Shown here: positions 1 to 11,438 of the stretch, one piece after another
How the letters are laid out: each line of letters begins with the position of its first letter
Numbering within the stretch: the first letter of the stretch is position 1
Program-made: the position numbers and the translations under genes
Assembly: GCA_027011095.1 (NCBI GenBank)
Contig: JALVAQ010000103.1
Span: forward strand, 1 to 35,372
DNA length: 35,372 bases
Reading direction: 5' to 3'
Source: Bacteroidales bacterium
GTDB lineage: Bacteria; Bacteroidota; Bacteroidia; Bacteroidales; F082
The notes under the pieces: model-generated
Database searches by the model: none
Seen by the model: the letters and a program-made list of their open reading frames with translations, nothing else
What the model was told of the DNA's origin: nothing

Positions 1-1083
1 GCTCAAAGGAATAGTATCCACTGAAACCCTACTGCTACATGGTTTCCATGAGATAATGCATACTTTAAGTAGGCTCAAAGGAATAGTATCCACTGAAACA
101 CTCATGATTGACGTCATGCTCCCATCTCCAAAACTTTAAGTAGGCTCAAAGGAATAGTATCCACTGAAACGTTTTTCACTTTCGTGATCAAGAAACATCA
201 CCCTTTAAGTAGGCTCAAAGGAATAGTATCCACTGAAACATTGTATGGAAAAGGCAGCGTGAAATGTTGTCGGCTTTAAGTAGGCTCAAAGGAATAGTAT
301 CCACTGAAACCCAGTTTTTTGAATGTTATTTGCAATTGTCTTTAAGTAGGCTCAAAGGAATAGTATCCACTGAAACCTTTCTCGTTCTTGGAACCATTAA
401 ATCTGCAAACTTTAAGTAGGCTCAAAGGAATAGTATCCACTGAAACATAGTTTTGCGATGCGAGAATCCTTTCGGGTATATCTTTAAGTAGGCTCAAAGG
501 AATAGTATCCACTGAAACATTAACGGCCAATTTTTGAGAAAAACCAATAGCCTTTAAGTAGGCTCAAAGGAATAGTATCCACTGAAACCTTTGTTACCAC
601 AATATTTTTATTCCAAGGAATCCTTTAAGTAGGCTCAAAGGAATAGTATCCACTGAAACCTTTCATTATAGCCAAATGTAAAAGGATTAACATCTTTAAG
701 TAGGCTCAAAGGAATAGTATCCACTGAAACTTATGGAGGCTATAGAGCCGCCACCGTACAAGACTTTAAGTAGGCTCAAAGGAATAGTATCCACTGAAAC
801 ATCGGTAAGCATACGCATGCGCGTTTGTGATTTTCTTTAAGTAGGCTCAAAGGAATAGTATCCACTGAAACATCAGCATAATAAGAACTGCCATCTCCAT
901 AAAACTTTAAGTAGGCTCAAAGGAATAGTATCCACTGAAACGGTAGTAGTCATGTTTAATTTGGACTGTTACATCCTTTAAGTAGGCTCAAAGGAATAGT
1001 ATCCACTGAAACATTCCAGGCATTTTGGAAACTTCATTTCAATGTTCTTTAAGTAGGCTCAAAGGAATAGTATCCACTGAAAC
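1..1083 (+). CRISPR. CRISPR array, distal (trailer-side) part; 16 repeats (first truncated by window edge), 15 spacers
   Basis: 37-nt repeat CTTTAAGTAGGCTCAAAGGAATAGTATCCACTGAAAC at 63-99, 134-170, 203-239, 274-310, 340-376, 410-446, 482-518, 552-588, 623-659, 694-730, 764-800, 835-871, 905-941, 976-1012, 1047-1083, plus a partial copy at 1-27. Spacers are 29-35 nt and all different. The GAAAC 3' end suggests + strand orientation with the leader left of the window. Confidence 0.99.
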
Positions 1084-1204
1084 GGCTAACAATGTTGCAA
1101 TTAATTTCGGATTCATTGGTTTGAGTAAGCCTGCCGTAAAATGCGCTGTAACCAAGGACTTCGCTCCAAGCGAAACCCCCGGATACCTTTAAATTTCTGT
1201 GGGA

Positions 1205-1246
1205 TAAAAAAAACAGGAGCCTGCCCATTGGCAGACCCCTGTTTTA
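1205..1246 (-). terminator. Rho-independent terminator of the sdh/frd operon
   Basis: Stem AAAACAGG/CCTGTTTT (1210-1217 / 1238-1245) and CTGCC/GGCAG (1221-1225 / 1230-1234), loop CATT. On the minus strand it is followed by a T-run and lies just 3' of sdhB. Confidence 0.8.
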
Positions 1247-1283
1247 GAAGACATATCCCCTCTTAAAAAGATTGTCTCTTATG

Positions 1284-2024
1284 TTATCCCAGCTTAGCCT
1301 TTATAAACTCGCGGTTCATGCGGGCAATGTTGGCAACCGAAATCTCTTTCGGACATTCGGCTTCACATGCATAGGTGTTGGTACAGTTACCAAAGCCAAG
1401 CTCGTCCATTTTGGCAACCATGGCTTTAACACGGTCGTGCGCTTCAATTTTACCTTGCGGTAACAGAGCAAATTGCGAAACCTTTGCCGACACAAACAGC
1501 ATGGCGGAAGCATTTTTACAGGCTGCCACACAAGCTCCGCAGCCAATACAGGCTGCTGCATCCATGGCCAGCTCGGCATGCTCTCTGTTAATGGGAATGC
1601 TGTTGCCATCGGGTACGCCACCGGTAGTAACCGAAATATATCCACCCGATTGAATGATTTCGTCAAATGCCGAGCGGTCAACAATAAGGTCCTTAATTAC
1701 CGGGAAAGGTTTGGCGCGCCAGGGTTCAATAACAACGGTTTCACCGTCTTTAAACTTACGCATATGTAACTGGCAAGTGGTGGTAGCCGCTTCGGGGCCA
1801 TGGGGGTGGCCGTTGATGTACAGGCTACACATTCCACAAATACCTTCACGGCAGTCGTGGTCGAAAGCTACCGGACGTTCTCCTTTTTCAATAAGTTCAT
1901 CGTTTAGGATGTCAATCATTTCCAAAAAAGAGGCATCGGTTGATATATTATGAACGTCGTAATCTACAAATTGGCCTTTATCCGTTGGGGAAGCCTGACG
2001 CCATATTTTTAATTTTAAATCCAT
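1284..2024 (-). CDS. sdhB: Succinate dehydrogenase/fumarate reductase iron-sulfur subunit
   Basis: 246 aa; Cys clusters [40 protein letters not shown] and CEAECPKEI typical of SdhB/FrdB; next to SdhA and SdhC. Confidence 0.96.
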   Translation of the reverse strand: MDLKLKIWRQASPTDKGQFVDYDVHNISTDASFLEMIDILNDELIEKGERPVAFDHDCREGICGMCSLYINGHPHGPEAATTTCQLHMRKFKDGETVVIEPWRAKPFPVIKDLIVDRSAFDEIIQSGGYISVTTGGVPDGNSIPINREHAELAMDAAACIGCGACVAACKNASAMLFVSAKVSQFALLPQGKIEAHDRVKAMVAKMDELGFGNCTNTYACEAECPKEISVANIARMNREFIKAKLG

Positions 2025-2064
2025 TGTTCTAATCTTTAATGTTATAAAATCTGTTTATTCTCAA

Positions 2065-4014
<1,950 letters not shown>

Positions 4015-4034
4015 AACGTGATACGATTTTAATA

Positions 4035-4694
4035 TTATCGAAAATAAATTACTAACGGGATAATTACAAAGCCAAGCGTTATAACAATGGCATAAACACG
4101 GCTCAAGCCTTTAATAAATCCCCAGTAGGTAGGGTGATTCAATCCCAGCGTTTGAAAAGCCGACTGAAAGGCATGATCGAGGTGGAACCCCATCAATAAA
4201 AACATAATAACATAAAAGGCAACATAGCCTCCGTTACTAAACAAATCAATAACCAGTTGTCCCATGTCTTCTTTGCCGCCCAATTCGGGAACACCGTTTC
4301 CAACCCAACCCATTTTAACAAAGAAAAAGTTTCCGAGATGGATGGCCAGGAAAATAAAAATGATAATTCCGGTATAAATCATGTACTTTGAAAAGGGTGA
4401 CTGCTCCATCCAGGCTCTTTTTTTGTAGCCTTTTGGACGAGAGACCCAGTTTTGAATCTGGAGGATAATTCCATAGAGAATGTGGATGGCGAAACCGGCG
4501 AACAGCACCCACTGAAATACCTGAATAAAAGGATTGGTGCCCATAAAATGAGCGCCTTCATTAAACAGGTTTTTGTCGAAGAGCAAAAACGAATTTAAGG
4601 TGAGATGCACCAATAAAAACGTTAGTAAAAACAGCCCCATCAACGACATAATAATCTTCTTCGTAATGGAAGAGTAAAAATGTGAACTACTCAT
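4035..4694 (-). CDS. sdhC: Succinate dehydrogenase cytochrome b subunit (Bacteroidetes/B. subtilis-type, single membrane anchor)
   Basis: 219 aa, multiple TM helices with conserved His residues; first gene of the sdhCAB cluster. Confidence 0.92.
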   Translation of the reverse strand: MSSSHFYSSITKKIIMSLMGLFLLTFLLVHLTLNSFLLFDKNLFNEGAHFMGTNPFIQVFQWVLFAGFAIHILYGIILQIQNWVSRPKGYKKRAWMEQSPFSKYMIYTGIIIFIFLAIHLGNFFFVKMGWVGNGVPELGGKEDMGQLVIDLFSNGGYVAFYVIMFLLMGFHLDHAFQSAFQTLGLNHPTYWGFIKGLSRVYAIVITLGFVIIPLVIYFR

Positions 4695-4752
4695 AACTTA
4701 AGTGTTTTACCTATTATTTTAAATTAACTTTTCCTTAATCCTTAAGGATTTA

Positions 4753-4760
4753 CAAATATA
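4753..4760 (-). promoter_or_regulatory. Candidate -7 box (TATATTTG) upstream of sdhC
   Basis: Minus strand TATATTTG matches the Bacteroidetes TAnnTTTG consensus in the intergenic region upstream of sdhC; no clear -33 element identified. Confidence 0.4.
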
Positions 4761-4893
4761 GAAAAGTAACGTTTGCAGAAATAAAATGATGTTAATTTAA
4801 AACAATTATAGAAAGTACGGGAAAACAGCTATGAATCAATCAACGAAGTATGTTCGGACTTTTAAATAACTAATAAAGATTTCTAAATAGGCG

Positions 4894-5298
4894 TTATCCT
4901 ATACCGGCAAGCGCTTTTCTGATGTTTTCGGCGATGGCTTTAAACTCAGCATCTTCCAATTTTAGTTTGGGTTGCTTAAAATCCATATCGTAAATGGAAT
5001 TAATGGGAATAAGGTGGATGTGGGCATGGGGCACTTCGAGGCCGATAACAGTAAGGCCAATGCGTTTGCAGGGAATAACCTTTTCGATGGCCGGTGCTAC
5101 TTTGCGGGCAAAGGCAAATAAACCTTTATACAGTCCTTCTTCAATATCAAAAATATAATCAACTTCCTTTTTGGGAATTACCAGCGTGTGGCCTTTTGCC
5201 AGTGGGTTAATGTCGAGAAAGGCGTAATAATTTTCATCTTCGGCAATTTTATAGGAAGGGATATCGCTGTTAACGATTTTGGTAAAGATAGATGCCAT
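4894..5298 (-). CDS. HIT family protein (histidine triad nucleotide-binding hydrolase)
   Basis: 134 aa; HIT-family fold and HAHIHLIP triad (VPHAHIHLIPI). Confidence 0.93.
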   Translation of the reverse strand: MASIFTKIVNSDIPSYKIAEDENYYAFLDINPLAKGHTLVIPKKEVDYIFDIEEGLYKGLFAFARKVAPAIEKVIPCKRIGLTVIGLEVPHAHIHLIPINSIYDMDFKQPKLKLEDAEFKAIAENIRKALAGIG

Positions 5299-5341
5299 GA
5301 TTTTAAATTTTAATTTGCTTATGCAAAATTAATAAAAACGG

Positions 5342-5815
5342 CTATCGTGATACCTCAACTACTTCAAAAGGTATAATACCGGCAGGAACCTGAATTTCAA
5401 CTTTGTCGCCAACTTTTTTTCCGAGAAGCCCTTTGGCGATGGGGGAGTCCACCGAAATTTTTCCCTTTTTCAGGTCGGCCTCTTTTTCCGGAACCAGGGT
5501 ATAACTCATAGCGGCACCGTTTTTCAGGTTTTTTATTTTTACGGTGGATAAAATCAACACTTTGGAGCTGTCCATTTTCGATTCGTCAATAATACGGGCA
5601 TTATGCACCAGCTCCTGTAATTTTGAAATTTTAAGTTCAAGCATTCCTTGTGCTTCTTTGGCTGCATCGTATTCGGCATTTTCAGAAAGATCGCCTTTGT
5701 CGCGTGCTTCGGCTATTTGAGCTGAAATAGAAGGGCGTTCTACCCTGATTAAGTGATCCAGTTCATCCTTTAGTTTCTGCAATCCTTCCTCGGTGTAATA
5801 TTTGGATGCTGACAT
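5342..5815 (-). CDS. greA: Transcription elongation factor GreA
   Basis: 157 aa; MSASKYYTEEGLQKLKDELDHL...EARDKGDLSENAEYDAAKEAQ and SPIAKGLLGKKVGDKVEIQVPAG motifs. Confidence 0.96.
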   Translation of the reverse strand: MSASKYYTEEGLQKLKDELDHLIRVERPSISAQIAEARDKGDLSENAEYDAAKEAQGMLELKISKLQELVHNARIIDESKMDSSKVLILSTVKIKNLKNGAAMSYTLVPEKEADLKKGKISVDSPIAKGLLGKKVGDKVEIQVPAGIIPFEVVEVSR

Positions 5816-5850
5816 AGTACAATATTTTAATAATGTTGATTAATAAAAGA

Positions 5851-5883
5851 TAAAAAAGACCCTTAACAATTAATTAAGGGTCT
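5851..5883 (-). terminator. Rho-independent terminator hairpin between the PorV-like gene and greA
   Basis: AGACCCTTAA (5857-5866) / TTAAGGGTCT (5874-5883), followed on the minus strand by TTTTTTA. Confidence 0.8.
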
Positions 5884-5894
5884 CTTTGAATTTG

Positions 5895-5924
5895 CAAAGA
5901 TAAAAAGATTTGTCTTGCCGACAA
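5895..5924 (-). promoter_or_regulatory. Candidate Bacteroidetes-type promoter for greA, upstream of the terminator hairpin
   Basis: Minus strand TTG (5924-5922), N19, TATCTTTG (5902-5895), matching -33 TTG / -7 TAnnTTTG. Confidence 0.55.
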
Positions 5925-5930
5925 TATTTT

Positions 5931-6992
5931 TTAGAAATTCAGAATAATGCCGATGGTATGATTTCCGTTAAAGCTAACGGTTTCACGATAGGAATAATCG
6001 ATTGAAAAGTAGGATCCGGTTTCTTTGTTAATCGGCACCTGTACGGTTGCTCCAAGGCTTAACCCACTGGTGACATTACTCCTTTCGGCAGTTAACATGC
6101 TATCCCAAATACCTTTTTCATAGGTATATCCTCCACGAATCATTACCCAGTCTTTCATGCTAAACTCCATGCCTACTGCAAACTGGTCTTTTGTAAACGA
6201 GTTGGATATAAAGGTAAGTGCCGGGGTTAACCTCAACTCTTTTCCAAGCAAAAAATCGTAGGAGGTACCTATGGTTAACTGAGCAGGAATTTCAAAGGCA
6301 TCGGCACGATGTTCCAGAGTAAACTGGGTTTCCTGTCCCGGAATAAAGGCTTTTATTGACAAACCATCGCCGGAGAATTTCATGGTAGGCCCGATGTTTT
6401 TCAAAGCAACACCAAAGGCAAATTGGTCGTTTGCACCACTAACATATTGAATGCCAATATCAATGGCAACACCTACAGCCGTTACGTCGGAAACGCCTTC
6501 CGAAATAATTTTAAACACGGCACCTGCACTAATGCTGTTTGAAAACGATTTTGAATACGACAGAGCAAAGTTAATTAGGCTGGGGCTGTATGTTCCCAAT
6601 CCGCCATCAGGGTTATCGGTGGTTGTAACTTCGATATCGCCAAAATTCATCGACATTACCTGTAACCCAAACACACCGGACTCGCTGACACGCTGCGCCA
6701 GGCCGAAAGCAAAGATATTGGTTCCGGTACCTTTAAGCCATTGTGTGTGTGCAAAGTTAACCTGTGTTTTATGGGTAAAGGCTAATCCACCCACGTTTCC
6801 CCACATGGCCTCCAACCCGTGTACTCTGGCCATATTGGCTGAACCCCAACCGGAGCTGCGTGCCCAGGGGTTTATCAGTAACTCGGAGGCACCTGCCTGG
6901 CCGGAACGGTCTTTGTTTCCGGCCTGAAGAAACTGAGGTGTAAATACCACCCCAATTAATAATAGTGCTAAATATTTATAAAGAGTTTTCAT
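5931..6992 (-). CDS. PorV/PorQ family outer-membrane beta-barrel protein
   Basis: 353 aa with signal peptide; N-terminal GQAGASELLINPWARSSGWGSANMARVHGLEAMWGNVGGLAF resembles the start of PorV/PorQ-family barrels; C-terminal aromatic residue (IILNF). Confidence 0.8.
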   Translation of the reverse strand: MKTLYKYLALLLIGVVFTPQFLQAGNKDRSGQAGASELLINPWARSSGWGSANMARVHGLEAMWGNVGGLAFTHKTQVNFAHTQWLKGTGTNIFAFGLAQRVSESGVFGLQVMSMNFGDIEVTTTDNPDGGLGTYSPSLINFALSYSKSFSNSISAGAVFKIISEGVSDVTAVGVAIDIGIQYVSGANDQFAFGVALKNIGPTMKFSGDGLSIKAFIPGQETQFTLEHRADAFEIPAQLTIGTSYDFLLGKELRLTPALTFISNSFTKDQFAVGMEFSMKDWVMIRGGYTYEKGIWDSMLTAERSNVTSGLSLGATVQVPINKETGSYFSIDYSYRETVSFNGNHTIGIILNF

Positions 6993-7034
6993 AATCCAAA
7001 CGGTTTATTCTTATTCCAATTGATATTCATTTTT

Positions 7035-10000
7035 TTAGAAAGTATTTAGGTCGGGTACACGCTGTGAGCAGAACCATTTAACCACATGTTCACCTTCGGG
7101 GGCTTCAACATGGATATAATAGATACCACCCGAAATGGGTACACCTGCAAAGTTTTTCAAATCCCATTCAAGTGCTGTAACCGGATCATCCTTGGTAAGT
7201 TGTCTTACCTTAACGCCTGAAACATTATAGATTGTAATGGTACACTTTTTCGGCAGGTTTGTAATTTTAACCCTTGTATCCAAGGCATTGTGTTCATAAG
7301 CCGAATAGGCGTAATACGGATTTGGCACTACTCTTATTTCATCCAAATCGGTAACAAGCTTTTCAGGATTGCTGTATTCGGTACTGATACCTTTTGTGGT
7401 AAATTCATAAATAGGATATTGATTGTTGGCATCCATACCGGGATAAACAGTATCCAAAGCAGCAGAAGTGTATCCTCTGCGATAGGGAGTGGCAATACGA
7501 ATTTTAACGGTAGCCTGATTGCTTAACCATTCCTTACCTTTGGTAGCCATGGGCATACCTACGTACATTATTTGCGAGTAGAAGTTAGGAGTCAAGAAAT
7601 TGTTGTAAGGATCTGTTATTAATGTGTCAAGAACAGTGTGGGCATATTTTCCGGCATCATAAGCGGGGGAGTTAAATTCGGCGTAAAAACCCAGCTGGTC
7701 AAATACGGAACGGTTGTGTTTCATAATATAAACATAATGTTTTCCACCTAAAACCGGCATGCGATTAAAGCCTTCTCCACTAAATATGTTGTTATCGTTA
7801 TATTGATGAACAGCATCGGGATCTTTTGCCGTTGGATTGAACAGCATATCACGGCCGTTAAAGGCACCGAGGTAGGAATCTTCACTAAATATTATATTTA
7901 ATCGTTCGCCGGTTTCAACATTAATAACATATCCGGGGAACCAACCCATGCCATGATCGCTAATGTAGTTGGGATCATCTGGGTTGTTGCTGGGGCCAGA
8001 ACCCGGAGTGGCAAAGTTTCCGTCTTTATCAACAGATGGTGAAGCACGTAATCCAAATTGAACTGCATGGCCTTCAGCCAAAAGTGAATCGAAGCTCATT
8101 TCAATTACCGGACAACGTGACCATTTTGATTTATCAGGTGTAAACACGATGTCAACACTGGCTAAATCATCCAGGCCAGAAAATATTTTTGATGAACTAT
8201 TAAAAGCTGGACCTATTCTTGATTGAACAACACCACCACCAATTAACGAATTGTTTCCATAAGTAGTAAGTGCATAAGGAGCCCATGTACCATTGGCAAT
8301 TTTTTCGTAGGCCTCAGTAGGATCCCATGGATTTGGTGGTTTCGTTTGCATACCCCAGTCATCGTCATTAGATAGTTCCTGACTTTGGTAGGTACCTGAA
8401 CGAATCCAGTTTAAAACATATCCGGGAACGTCTTCATCTTCCACACCACTAAGCCACATCTGTGAGCTATCCTCATAAACCACCGATGAACTAATCAGCC
8501 CGTTGTTATCTGACAACACCACTTTTACAGGTTTCATGTTATTATCAATAGACACTTTACCAACAGTAATAGGACCCGGTTGATAAGGTTGTGTCATTTG
8601 AACCGAAAGTCCCAGATCGTTAAAGAGCTGCTCATTGTTCATAATAATGGTGGTATCGGCAGTATAAATGGTGCCGGTAGCTTTGTCTTTAATATGCCAT
8701 TTGGCAACCATTTTTGAAGTGGTGTCGCCAACCAGGCCAACCACATCGCTTACCCCATATATTTTAACGCGTTCCAGCGAGTCGAGCCACAATTCAAAAT
8801 TACCTTCTTTAACGCCAAGCGGATTGATAACTTTAACATTAACAGGGCCTGCATTGGTTTTATAGGTTGGATTATAAACCATTGGGTAGTCGGGTCCACC
8901 AAAAATATTGGTTTCGCTGGCAGGTGGTTTGCTTAAAATCTGTTCAACGGTTTCATCAGACAATTCCAATGTCATGCCACCATTTCCATAACCTGCAATT
9001 CTGGTAATTTCGGGCCGTGTACCGTAATCACCTTTAATAATAGTACCATTAACAGTACGGTGAGGCATGGCAGAATAAAGTTTAATGTTTTTACGTCCTG
9101 ACAGATACGGTTTCTTTTGGCCATACAAACCTTTGTTAACATTCGGGTCTTCGTTGTAATCCATGTAGTTATTATATGCATATGCAATGGCTGTATAGTA
9201 ATAAACTTTGTTGTTTACCAACCGCACATCGCCCGATGCAAAGGCATCTTGTGTTATTTCGAATGAGTGTGAAATACCATTGTCACCTCCTTTAACTTCA
9301 ACTACCGGAACGTTACCTCCAATAGATTCGTCGTAATTGTAATTTACAAGCTTGGTAACGCCGTTTTTAAGGTCAAACTGGGCAACCAGTCGCATCAAGT
9401 CAGGATCATGAATACTTTCGATGGTTACCTGATCGTTTTTCAACTGGAATATTTGATAACCTTCAAACCTGTAAAGAGAGTCGCTACGTTTGGTAGGATC
9501 CAACGGATAAGGTTGAATAATGTTTTGATCATATTCAGCATATCCTTCCTGGTAATTATTGGATGATCTGGAGTTAGAAATATAAAAAACAAATTTTCTG
9601 TCCAACTCAGATACCGATAAATCGGGAGCAGTTGGCCCGTCAATCACTTTAAAGCAGTTATCGAAAAGTGCCTGACATTTATCATCAACTACCCTTAATA
9701 GTTCCACTGACGCCCAAGCGCCACCTGAAGTAGCACGTGCCCATGGAATACCAACGGTAATATAGTTAACGGCACCCGGTTTCAAGGTAAATGGCCCTGC
9801 CGACTGCATAAAACGACGGTCACCGGGAGGGTTAGGACTTCCGTTGTTACCGGTTTGTTCAGTCCAATAAAAACCATTTTGACCAAATCCACCGTTAGGT
9901 GGTTGGCCTCCGGTACCCCAGTTGCAAGGGTCGGAGTCGCCGGGAAACATGAAATCACATTCAGGTCCCACAGTTCCCTGACCTGTAATGTAAGCAGTAC

Positions 10001-11387
10001 CACCATAATACATTTTAGTACCATCTTTCCATATACCACGCAACAGATTATAATACTGAGGAGCAATTTCGGGGTCACTCTGTGCAGGGTTTCCCCCGTT
10101 ATTATGGTAAACAAAGCGTCGCATTCCGAAACGTTCGTCGTCAATAATGCCATTTCCAAAGTTTACACCGTTGATACTTTCATCGCAACGCTGAACGGTT
10201 GTCATATCACCGGTATTCGGGTCAACTACAGAATCATACTTAGGATTGTCAATTCCATCGGGATCCATATATGGCCCCTGGAAAAAGTCAACACCTATGG
10301 CAGGTGGTTGATCGCCATACGATTCCACTTCACCGTTACCGTCAACATCCTTTCCGTTGTAACAATATCCTAATCCTCTGCTAACATCACAACCCACAAA
10401 GTCATCACGGGCATATCCAAGGTCGGTATCCACCCATGGTGAAAAATAGGTGTTGGTTAATTCATAGGTAGAGCGGTTAATAATTTCATAACTGTAAAAG
10501 GTCATGTTATTAATCACATCGTTGGTAGCAAAGGCAAAGGCCTGTGCTCTGATTTCCATACCGATGGCAGAACCCTGCGTTTCAGTATGTGCATTCCCTT
10601 TATCGTTAAAAACCCACCATAAAGTTTGGTCACCTTTAATAACCTGGTCGGAAAGTACACTACCATGAATAACGCCTTCAAGTTCTTCATCTTTAGTAGG
10701 TGTTTTGGTGTGGCATAATGAGTTATCAATATCGTAATAGGGGTAGTCACCTTTAAAAGGATCGTACTCTCCATCTCCATCGTTATCGTAAAAGGGTGCT
10801 AAATAATAGCTTTGTCCTTTGGATGGATCGCCATGAGCAGGCCAGTTTAGGATAGATTCGGGGATGTGATATTTTTCGTCCGGAACAAAAACACCGGTTT
10901 CAGGGTCGGTATGCGACAGAAACTCATCAACATCGGCACGATAAATTTTAAAATGTTTATCGTATTGCGAGCAGGTTGCTGCATCAATAGCTGCTGTTCC
11001 GTCGATGGTTAAGGGGCCTGTCCAGTAATCGACTCCTACCTGACGATAACGCAAAGCAGCCAATTTAAGCTGGTTGTTAATGTCGAGGCCACCAATCCAT
11101 AAAGCACCCGAAAACATAGAGGTAGCAGTACCATTTTTAGGTATATAATATTTGGAGCCTGTACCACCGGGTAAGTCCCACCACATATCACCACCTGTGT
11201 TGATACGTGCTTTCACATTGTTAATGTCAAGCCACTCAAAACCGGCAGCAGGAGCACAACCTGCCGTGGTATTTTTTAAAACGCGCTTTACTTTAAGACT
11301 GTCGTATTGCACCTCTCTTCCATAGGTTGTGGAAGCCATAAGTGATGAAATGAAAACAATCAATAAAATATGAGTAATATTCTTCAT
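7035..11387 (-). CDS. Large secreted protein, putative T9SS-type surface protein with C-terminal sorting-like beta domain
   Basis: 1450 aa, signal peptide (MKNITHILLIVFISSLMASTTYG); C-terminal VVPNPYYAY...TITIYNVSGVKVRQL...LEWDLKNFAGVPISGGIYYIHVEAPEGEHVVKWF resembles T9SS/FlgD-Ig-like C-terminal domains. Confidence 0.7.
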   Translation of the reverse strand: MKNITHILLIVFISSLMASTTYGREVQYDSLKVKRVLKNTTAGCAPAAGFEWLDINNVKARINTGGDMWWDLPGGTGSKYYIPKNGTATSMFSGALWIGGLDINNQLKLAALRYRQVGVDYWTGPLTIDGTAAIDAATCSQYDKHFKIYRADVDEFLSHTDPETGVFVPDEKYHIPESILNWPAHGDPSKGQSYYLAPFYDNDGDGEYDPFKGDYPYYDIDNSLCHTKTPTKDEELEGVIHGSVLSDQVIKGDQTLWWVFNDKGNAHTETQGSAIGMEIRAQAFAFATNDVINNMTFYSYEIINRSTYELTNTYFSPWVDTDLGYARDDFVGCDVSRGLGYCYNGKDVDGNGEVESYGDQPPAIGVDFFQGPYMDPDGIDNPKYDSVVDPNTGDMTTVQRCDESINGVNFGNGIIDDERFGMRRFVYHNNGGNPAQSDPEIAPQYYNLLRGIWKDGTKMYYGGTAYITGQGTVGPECDFMFPGDSDPCNWGTGGQPPNGGFGQNGFYWTEQTGNNGSPNPPGDRRFMQSAGPFTLKPGAVNYITVGIPWARATSGGAWASVELLRVVDDKCQALFDNCFKVIDGPTAPDLSVSELDRKFVFYISNSRSSNNYQEGYAEYDQNIIQPYPLDPTKRSDSLYRFEGYQIFQLKNDQVTIESIHDPDLMRLVAQFDLKNGVTKLVNYNYDESIGGNVPVVEVKGGDNGISHSFEITQDAFASGDVRLVNNKVYYYTAIAYAYNNYMDYNEDPNVNKGLYGQKKPYLSGRKNIKLYSAMPHRTVNGTIIKGDYGTRPEITRIAGYGNGGMTLELSDETVEQILSKPPASETNIFGGPDYPMVYNPTYKTNAGPVNVKVINPLGVKEGNFELWLDSLERVKIYGVSDVVGLVGDTTSKMVAKWHIKDKATGTIYTADTTIIMNNEQLFNDLGLSVQMTQPYQPGPITVGKVSIDNNMKPVKVVLSDNNGLISSSVVYEDSSQMWLSGVEDEDVPGYVLNWIRSGTYQSQELSNDDDWGMQTKPPNPWDPTEAYEKIANGTWAPYALTTYGNNSLIGGGVVQSRIGPAFNSSSKIFSGLDDLASVDIVFTPDKSKWSRCPVIEMSFDSLLAEGHAVQFGLRASPSVDKDGNFATPGSGPSNNPDDPNYISDHGMGWFPGYVINVETGERLNIIFSEDSYLGAFNGRDMLFNPTAKDPDAVHQYNDNNIFSGEGFNRMPVLGGKHYVYIMKHNRSVFDQLGFYAEFNSPAYDAGKYAHTVLDTLITDPYNNFLTPNFYSQIMYVGMPMATKGKEWLSNQATVKIRIATPYRRGYTSAALDTVYPGMDANNQYPIYEFTTKGISTEYSNPEKLVTDLDEIRVVPNPYYAYSAYEHNALDTRVKITNLPKKCTITIYNVSGVKVRQLTKDDPVTALEWDLKNFAGVPISGGIYYIHVEAPEGEHVVKWFCSQRVPDLNTF

Positions 11388-11438
11388 AATATATTCTGTT
11401 TATTCTTTAGTTACTATAACAATTATTAAGGTGTGACA

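Noticed and set aside
342-530. 62-aa minus-strand ORF in the CRISPR array
   Set aside because: It is translated CRISPR repeat and spacer (YVSVDTIPLSLLK recurs once per repeat); not a gene.
1-1083. Strand bias of spacers as evidence for an RNA-targeting type III system
   Set aside because: Several spacers look coding in reverse complement, but at ~34 nt most have open frames on both strands, so this is not informative without protospacer matches.
9855-10373. 172-aa plus-strand ORF within the 1450-aa gene
   Set aside because: Antisense to a long, well-supported CDS with signal peptide and C-terminal domain; no supporting motif.
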